Shown piece by piece: positions 57,730-64,000 of a stretch of 64,000 nucleotides of DNA (positions are counted from its first letter, which is position 1; each line of letters begins with the position of its first letter). The stretch is from Tigriopus japonicus (taxonomy: Eukaryota > Arthropoda > Copepoda > Harpacticoida > Harpacticidae), in NCBI GenBank assembly GCA_010645155.1, contig CM021322.1, forward strand, positions 6,182,208-6,246,207. The letters run 5' to 3'. Position numbers and translations under genes: made by a program. Below the pieces are notes generated by a model that searched no databases, was not told the origin of the DNA, and saw nothing but the letters and a program-made list of their open reading frames with translations.

Positions 57730-58629
57730 ACCTCCTGATCAGTAAAGCTCGAAAAAAATCAAGAACGTTGGTTTTTCCTCTCATCAGTAGGACAATTGTC
57801 TCATTTGGTTCAGGACAAAGAAAAAGGTAAAACAAAGAAGAGTCTCCTGTGATTTGCTTTTGGTCAGAATTTTACCTCGTTTGTGCACGTGATCATGAAA
57901 GGTTGAATGGAAGTTCTTTAGGAGGTTTTAGAAAAGGCCACGTGCCATTTCACGATGTCTGGCGGTGATGATTCAGTAACTGACGAATCAGTTGGGTGCA
58001 GGGTTGTTTCGCCAATATAAAGTTCAAGGGGATAATGTACTAAAGCCGTGAATGGATGGACTGACTTGGTCTTGCATGGATAGTGGATTGATGGATTTCA
58101 AAGTTATTTCTTTTCCCAACGTCACAGGGATTTTTTCCTTCTTTTTTTAATTTGAATTTGAAATAATCAGATTTATGTTTTGGGGTTTCTACCTAACAAT
58201 ATCTGTTAATGTAAAAGCAGGTTTGATAACTTTTCCATGTTGGAAGCATTTCATATTCACGTCATAATAGTCGGCTGAAAAATACGACAGCGCCAACAAA
58301 CATTCTCAAATTTTGATAAGTCCAATGATCCATAAATCCGCGTAGCCATAAATCCGTTCATAAATCCATAAGTGGATTTTTTTTTAATGTAGACAATGTT
58401 AACCAACCTTGATTTGGTGCATGTAAAACAAGCAACTCTTGTTTGTGACACAAACCATGTTTCATGCTCACTGAATGAATCTTGAATGGAAAAGTCGTAA
58501 AAATCGTGCCTTCTTAAGGAAGATCTTGGGATGAACAACAATGAATGATGATATCAATATTACATATGTTTGCGTAAGGATGTATGTATGTATGTCTCTA
58601 TCAATGATGTGCGAATGACCACCACGAAT

Positions 58630-59145
58630 TTACTCTTCCGCGGTCGGGTTCGAGTTGGCTTCCTCTTGAGTTTTCTCTTTTTTGCGACTCTTCACGACCT
58701 CGGCTAAATACTTGAAGCGCATCATGCACTCCTCTTTGGATTTCCCGGGCACTTTGGACGCTATCCGGTCCCATCGCTCGGCAGTTCCCTTGGGAAACTT
58801 GACGAGAGCCGCCTCCAAGGCCTTTTGGCTTTCTTGGGCCCAATCTTCCGCGTTGGCCACAACACTCACCGACTTTGTGTCATTATTGTTGGTCGGTTCT
58901 GGATTCCCGGATTTGCCACCTTTGGTCTTGGCCTTGGTTTTTATCTCGACGGGCTGATACTCTTCGACGGACACGCACTGATAAACACCGTATTCTTCAT
59001 CATCTTCGTCGGTGGATTCGTCCTGATCCGATTCCGAGTCCTCCTCATCCGCCCCATTTAGGTTGTTGTATTCCATCACGTTATCGGCCACTTGTTTGTC
59101 ATTTTCAAGGCCCGTCACGCCCTGAGAAGCCTTGGAAATGGGCAC
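58630..59145 (-). CDS. DNAJC1: DNAJC1 exon 2 (acidic linker, SANT2)
   Basis: 171 codons plus TAA, phase 0 in. It begins [20 protein letters not shown], then a very acidic stretch ([19 protein letters not shown]), then the second SANT domain and a Lys/Glu-rich end ([13 protein letters not shown]). Confidence 0.93.
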   Translation of the reverse strand: MPISKASQGVTGLENDKQVADNVMEYNNLNGADEEDSESDQDESTDEDDEEYGVYQCVSVEEYQPVEIKTKAKTKGGKSGNPEPTNNNDTKSVSVVANAEDWAQESQKALEAALVKFPKGTAERWDRIASKVPGKSKEECMMRFKYLAEVVKSRKKEKTQEEANSNPTAEE

Positions 59146-60455
59146 CTTCGAAAGAAAACAACTATAAAATGAGCTAACACACTAATTTCGAGCATTTGTG
59201 TGCACAAATCCACCGTGAGCGGCCGACAGTCGTTTTCAAAGGCCTCAATGATCATAAATTTCATAATCCTCAAACTGTACGGTTGATATACACAACCAAA
59301 ATTGAAGTGGAAATCTATAGGAGAGACCTTGTATATTTTCCCTGAACTGACCTGAAATCCGATGTCTTTGAGCTTTTTGGACATTTTGGTGACTTCCCAA
59401 GGCAATCGCTCCATAATGTCGGCAATCTTTTCCCATCGTTCGGGCGTCCCCGGGGGATATTTCTTGATCAAACGCGCCAATCGGGCCAAATCTTGATCGG
59501 TCCATAGCTGCAAGGCATTGGCCGGCTGTTGGAAGGCGTCCACGGTGGGTGGAGTGTCTTCATCGGCTTTCGTCGATATTCTCCGGGGACGATCGGGCGT
59601 TCGGTCTTGGAATTGGTCCACGCGTTTCCGTCGTTTACTCCGCTCTTTCCGTTCCTTTTTCTCGGCTTCCCGTTGAGCCCGTTCTTCGATCTCGGCCTCG
59701 CGCTCTTCAATGGCTAGCCGTTGCTCTTCCTTCCGGGCTTTATAAGCGGCCATCACGGCCGAGGGCAGCGTCGGTAAGGCCAACACCAAGGCTTTTAATC
59801 CGCGATACGTCTGAAACGGCAACGTATCGAAGCAAGTGGGTTTGGGACCGAGCAGGTTCTGCTCTTCGCGTTCCAATTCGGCCGTGATTTCTTCGGGAAT
59901 CACGCCACTTCCGCCCTTTTTGCCGGCCTTTTTGGCCAATTTCTTCGAATGCAAACTCAATTGCTCTTTCAATGTGAATTTTCTTTCCCAATAAGCGGCC
60001 CAATTCACGAAATACTGACAAATGGTGACGATGATCAAGAGGTAAGCCACGCCCTCGGCCAATCCCATCTTGCGCATCCGTCGGTAATAGAAGATGGGCA
60101 TGCGCCAATCGGGCAGTCCTTCCACCAAAACGCGATCATAGATCTCGCGTTTCTCGGCGTCCTTGAGCACTTCATAGATGGCCACCAAGAATCGGAACTG
60201 CATCTCGGCATCCTCGGCCGGATTCTTATCGGGGTGGAGCTTGAGCGACAGGTTCCGGTAGGCTTTTCGCAGCTCCGACCCACTGGCCTCCGGTGACACG
60301 CCCATGAACTCGTAGAAATTGGCGTTGACCTCTTCGACCAGGTCGAACACGTCCAATTCGGCGTCATCGAAGGCCAAAGTCGAACCCCAGAGCAAGCACA
60401 AGATGAACCCTATCCGCCACGCCCCCACCAAACCCGTAGGACCGCCCGCTGGCAT
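58630..60455 (-). CDS. DNAJC1: DnaJ homolog subfamily C member 1 (ERdj1/MTJ1-like)
   Basis: ER-membrane J-domain co-chaperone that recruits BiP. Two exons on the minus strand (60455-59352 and 59145-58630), with a 206-bp intron (donor ttcag|gtcagt, acceptor tttctttcgaag), give 539 residues (human about 554). The order is: signal peptide (residues 1-28, [12 protein letters not shown]), J domain about 46-108 with the essential HPD at 74-76 ([10 protein letters not shown]), a transmembrane helix about 136-154 ([20 protein letters not shown]), a basic/acidic coiled segment about 240-300, a first SANT domain about 317-368 ([20 protein letters not shown]), an acidic linker and a second SANT domain about 468-518 ([20 protein letters not shown]). 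This layout is specific for DNAJC1. I chose the ATG at 60453-60455. The frame extends upstream only to a GTG. Confidence 0.96.
59352..60455 (-). CDS. DNAJC1: DNAJC1 exon 1 (signal peptide, J domain, TM, SANT1)
   Basis: 368 codons, from ATG to a phase-0 donor after KKLKDIGFQ. It holds the whole lumenal J domain, the membrane helix and the first SANT domain. The exon is clearly more GC-rich than the surrounding DNA. Confidence 0.95.
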
Positions 60456-62210
60456 GATGATGAGAGAGTTGAGACGGGATCCCACCAGTTAACGATGAAG
60501 TCCCCTTGATGGATGGATGGATGAATGAATGACGTTGCCAGCCAACACGTGTCCAACTCAGTAAGGAGATTCACAAGGAGCTGAAAACATCTGTAGATGC
60601 AGGAGCAATCGAGCGTGATAGAAATGTCAGATGGTCGTGTACACGCATAAAGAGCCTCTAAAGAGAGAGGGGGGGAGAGGTTGGAGCAAAAATACTTGCG
60701 GAATATCAGAGGTGGAGATGTGCAACCTCAACCTCCAGTGAACTCGGGCAGGTTGATCGAAAACTGCTAGGCTCCGTTTATTTAGCTGGCCACGTTGCGC
60801 CATGAAGCTCGTCGCTTAAATGTCAGAGGATCAACGGAATGACGTCATAAGGGAAATGTAAAAGTATGAAGTATGCAATGTCTTCAGAATTTTCGTTTTG
60901 ACCAAAACATACAAAGGAAATTATTCTTCAGAAAAATGCGTAAATTTTATGAACAAATGGGATGACCCCGGATCACCCATGATCCGGCTTATTATTGGAT
61001 CTGGGATTAGCTTACTCCGAGTCAGTTGTAGAAATAAACGGGAATTGATCTAGAGTGGGAATCAACTTTGAAGGCACCCTGTTCCAACCTAGGCTTTATT
61101 TCGTTAGAACTCATGGACTGATATTTTTTTTATTTTTCCGCCAAAGATGCTTCTTATCAGAGGCTAGTTTTTTAGACGCAAAAGATCGATCTCAAGATTG
61201 TTTTTAAGAACTCTAAGTCCGATCTTGAGATCGATCTTTGCGTCTAAAAAACTAGCCTCAGCTCAGATTTTAACGGACCCCTGAGCTGGCTCCCTATTTT
61301 CAATTTGGGTTGTACTCGAGCCGTTTAATCCCCAAACCCAAACCTGATCCTGAACTGAAAAGATCTGGTCCCTATGCTTATCCAAGTCTTGAGGAGTCTA
61401 ATCCAACCATTTTGCAGCAACCAGTAAAATAAGCCAAGATTCACCTGTTTTGCAATTATGACCTCATGGATCAAAATCTTTGAAATCCATTGAAGTGGGA
61501 GATTTGAAAATAGTTTCAATTTGTGAGTTTCTCACGTGCAAAATTACTTTCGAAGAGTTGTTACTTCACTTGTGATGCATTGGAAGTACACTGAAGCAGG
61601 TTTTATGACTTATGTCTCTTACGTGAGAACCCTAAAAAGATTATAATTCATATGCTATCATTGCTTGTCCATTCCTTAGTTGCCAAACCATGGATTCTTT
61701 TAGTTCAATGAAAATTCATTTCACAAATTTGTTTAGACGGGCACAAAGGAAGTTTTGCAATCATTATTTTATTATTGCACATTTTGGGAGTCTTGGCTTT
61801 AAAAATCAAAATTTCGTTAGAAGCCTTTTTCAAGCGAAAGTATTCATCAGTGAAGTTTAAAACGGAAACATTTGTCCATAAAGTTTCTGTATATAATTGA
61901 TGAAATGTAAAGCGACAGCATGAACATCAACCATTACATATCTCCAACCTTTCGGGAATGCCTTTCATTGATTTTTTTTTAACTGTTGCTTTACCCTCGC
62001 CTTCCTCCATAACACGCAAATGGATCGACCAGGTATTTTAGAAAGCCCCGAGATTCCAATACAATTCCAACAATGGCAGACTCCGCGAAGGTATCTTTCG
62101 TTCCTTTTTCATAAAAATACACTTGGCTTCCTATAGCCTGAGTTATTCCGTGGCCTAAATTTAAATTCCAGCCATCCCGGGCCTCATCCGCCATTTCTCG
62201 AACCTCGGTT
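60456..62210. promoter_or_regulatory. divergent intergenic region DNAJC1 / BBS4
   Basis: 1755 bp between two start codons facing away from each other, so it should hold both promoters and 5'UTRs. No coding frame is supported. It includes an (AG)n run at about 60658-60668 and the foldback at 61160-61259. I see no clear TATA box that I would assign. Confidence 0.5.
61160..61259. repeat. near-perfect inverted repeat (foldback), 100 bp
   Basis: The left arm, 61160-61198, starts GAGGCTAGTTTTTTAGACGC. The right arm, 61222-61259, is its reverse complement, differing by one extra A in the left arm (about 38 paired bases). The loop is 23 bp. Transcribed, it would form a long stable hairpin. It may be a young foldback transposon or a palindromic rearrangement. 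No target duplication is seen. Confidence 0.85.
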
Positions 62211-64000
62211 ATGAATCCTGCTCCATCCATGAATCCACCAGACGAACCTCCGGAATCAGCAGTCAATGGAATCACTCAGACCATTCAACCACCTCCAAGT
62301 GCGGCTTTGCAAGCTCGTCAAAAACCGAAAAAAGCTCCCGAACTACCTACCTTGGAACGGAGAAACTGGCTCATTCACAACCATTATGTGAGGAAAGAAT
62401 TCGACCATTGCAAAGCCATCATCCAAAAAGTGATCGAGGAGACCAAAGGCATGTGCGAGTACGCCAATTATGTCCAAGGACTTATTCTTCGGCATGAGGG
62501 TAAAATCCAGGAATCGTTGGAGATGTTCCAGATTTGTAACATTCTCAATCCAAATAGCGCCGATCATATCAAGCAACTAGCTCGATCACTGTAAGACATT
62601 TTTGGCTTTAGGGCTTTAGGGAATATATATACTTTCTTGTAAATACTTTTTCTGCCTGCAGATTTTTGCTTGGACGGCATAAATTAGCCATTGAGGCTTA
62701 CCGTCAAGCCGAGGTTCGCTCGGAAAAATCGGATTGGGAAATCTATCACAACCTTGGTTTGTTTAACTTCAAGTGTCTCCAAAAAGCAATCCCAATTTCA
62801 CGACTAACCCAGTTTAATTTCAGGAGTATGTTTGATGTATCTAAAAGAATATGATGAAGCTCGAGACGAGTTAACTCGGGCTCTTAGTTATCACAAAAAT
62901 GATCAATCATTCATGATGTTGGGGAAGATCCACTTACATCAAGGGGATGTGGAAGGCGCCATTGAAGTGTACAAAATGGCCGTTGCGTAAGTGGTTACTA
63001 GTGATGAGTGCGAATCTGCTATGATCCGGTTCCAAAATGAATAAGATCGGTGAATCAGAAGACAGCTTGTCCTTTAACCGTTTCAGATCCTCCCCAGAGA
63101 ATCCAGAGCTTTGCACAACTCTTGGACTCTTGTACATGCAAACCAATCAGCATACCTTGGCCTTTGAGCATTTGGGGACAGCCATGGCATTTGATCCAAC
63201 TCATGCCAAGGCCATTTTGGCGGCTGGTTCCATGATGCAGTCACATCATGATTATGATGTGGCTTTGTCCAAGTACAAAGTAGCTGCAGGAGAGATTCCA
63301 GAATCGCCACAGCTGTGGAATAATATTGGAATGTGTTTCTTTGGGAAAAAGAAGTTGGTGGCCGCTGTATCCTGCTTAAAAAGGGCCAATTTCTTGGCAC
63401 CTTTTGACTGGAAGATACTCTACAATTTGGGATTGGTTCATTTGAATATGCAACAATATGCTTCGGCCTTTCACTTCTTATCGGCATCCATCAACTTGAG
63501 GCCCAACCGTGGACAGACATTTATGTTACTAGCAAGTATGGCTGTTTTTCATTCTTTATCATAATTTTATTGCTACTACTGCAATCGCCCTTCCAGTTGC
63601 CTTGAGTCATCTACAAGACCCAGATAATGCCAAGTCTGCTTATGAGCAAGCCGCTCAAATGGATCAAAAGGATCCAGCCATTCCTTTGAATTGGGCGGTC
63701 TTGCTTCACAATCAAAATGACACTTCGGAAGCCGGAGTCCAGCTCCAAAATTTCGAGAGGCGCGTACAAACACTGCGACAATCGGGATTGGAGGCTGAGC
63801 AAGAGGTATTATTAGTTGTAATATGATAGATGAGGAAGAGGCCCAAAGCTGATCACAATTTGTTTACTAGCTCTTGGTCACAGCTGGTGAGTTGGCTGGA
63901 AAATTGGGAATCTCTTTAACGGTGTCAGGCGACACATTGCCCTTGAGGGCGAGTCTTGCTTCGGCCACCTCAGAAAAAACTTCGAAGAAGACTCGACAAC
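62211..64000 (+). CDS. BBS4: Bardet-Biedl syndrome 4 protein (BBSome TPR subunit), 5' part
   Basis: TPR protein of the BBSome, the coat that moves membrane proteins into and out of cilia. Exons 62211-62590, 62662-62756, 62824-62986, 63087-63535, 63597-63805 and 63871 to the window edge join in phase and give 475 residues so far (human 519). The match to vertebrate BBS4 is strong throughout: [116 protein letters not shown]. The TPR helices start at about residue 50 and fill the protein. Introns are only 61-100 bp. The C-terminal tail lies beyond the window. The start is the first ATG of the frame, and a second Met follows six codons on. Confidence 0.96.

Larger units (their letters stand above)
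57096..58629. other. intergenic / 3'UTR between kcc and DNAJC1
   Basis: AT-rich, no coding frame that I can support. It contains the degenerate inverted repeat at 57484-57729 and a (TATG)n run near 58580. Part may be the 3'UTR of DNAJC1. Confidence 0.5.

Noticed and set aside
59529..60296. Plus-strand frames of 60-115 codons across the DNAJC1 gene
   Set aside because: Antisense shadows of a GC-rich coding exon with a strong protein match on the minus strand.

Overview
Eukaryotic genomic DNA with spliceosomal introns and one 93-base assembly gap. The intron structure, the arthropod-like potassium-chloride cotransporter and the mix of hAT-like and Tc1/mariner-like repeats suggest an arthropod. 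A crustacean, perhaps a copepod, is my best guess, but no species-level marker is visible. Three protein-coding genes can be supported from the sequence.

(1) Positions about 3.8-57.1 kb, plus strand: one very large gene for a K-Cl cotransporter (SLC12A4-7 family, kcc/kazachoc type). Eighteen common exons between 33140 and 54991 join in perfect reading phase and encode 1059 residues with the 12-helix transporter core and the cytosolic C-terminal domain. Upstream, spread over about 28 kb, lie at least four well-supported and two plausible alternative first-exon units. All end in splice phase 1 and all fit the same acceptor at 33140. They give N-termini from 26 to 275 residues. Two of them carry an RFxV motif, the docking motif for SPAK/OSR1 kinases, and the others do not. 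This N-terminal switch is the most interesting feature of the window.

(2) Positions 58630-60455, minus strand: a two-exon DNAJC1 (ERdj1/MTJ1) gene, tail-to-tail with kcc. It encodes a signal peptide, J domain, transmembrane segment and two SANT domains.

(3) Position 62211 to the right edge, plus strand: the first six exons of BBS4, a TPR protein of the BBSome. It is head-to-head with DNAJC1 and runs off the window. Its introns are tiny (61-100 bp), in contrast to the multi-kilobase introns of kcc.

The first 3.8 kb and the 5' half of the kcc locus are AT-rich, hold no recognisable gene, and carry several non-autonomous transposons. Three hAT-like elements have clear inverted ends and 8-bp target duplications, a fourth is probable, a TA-flanked Tc1/mariner-type MITE has a second truncated copy, and there is a transposase fragment. 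A GTATCTAGATAAAGATAC-type hairpin cluster, a tRNA-like SINE fragment next to the gap and two foldback repeats complete the picture. Functionally the three genes are unrelated: ion and volume homeostasis, ER co-chaperone, and ciliary trafficking.
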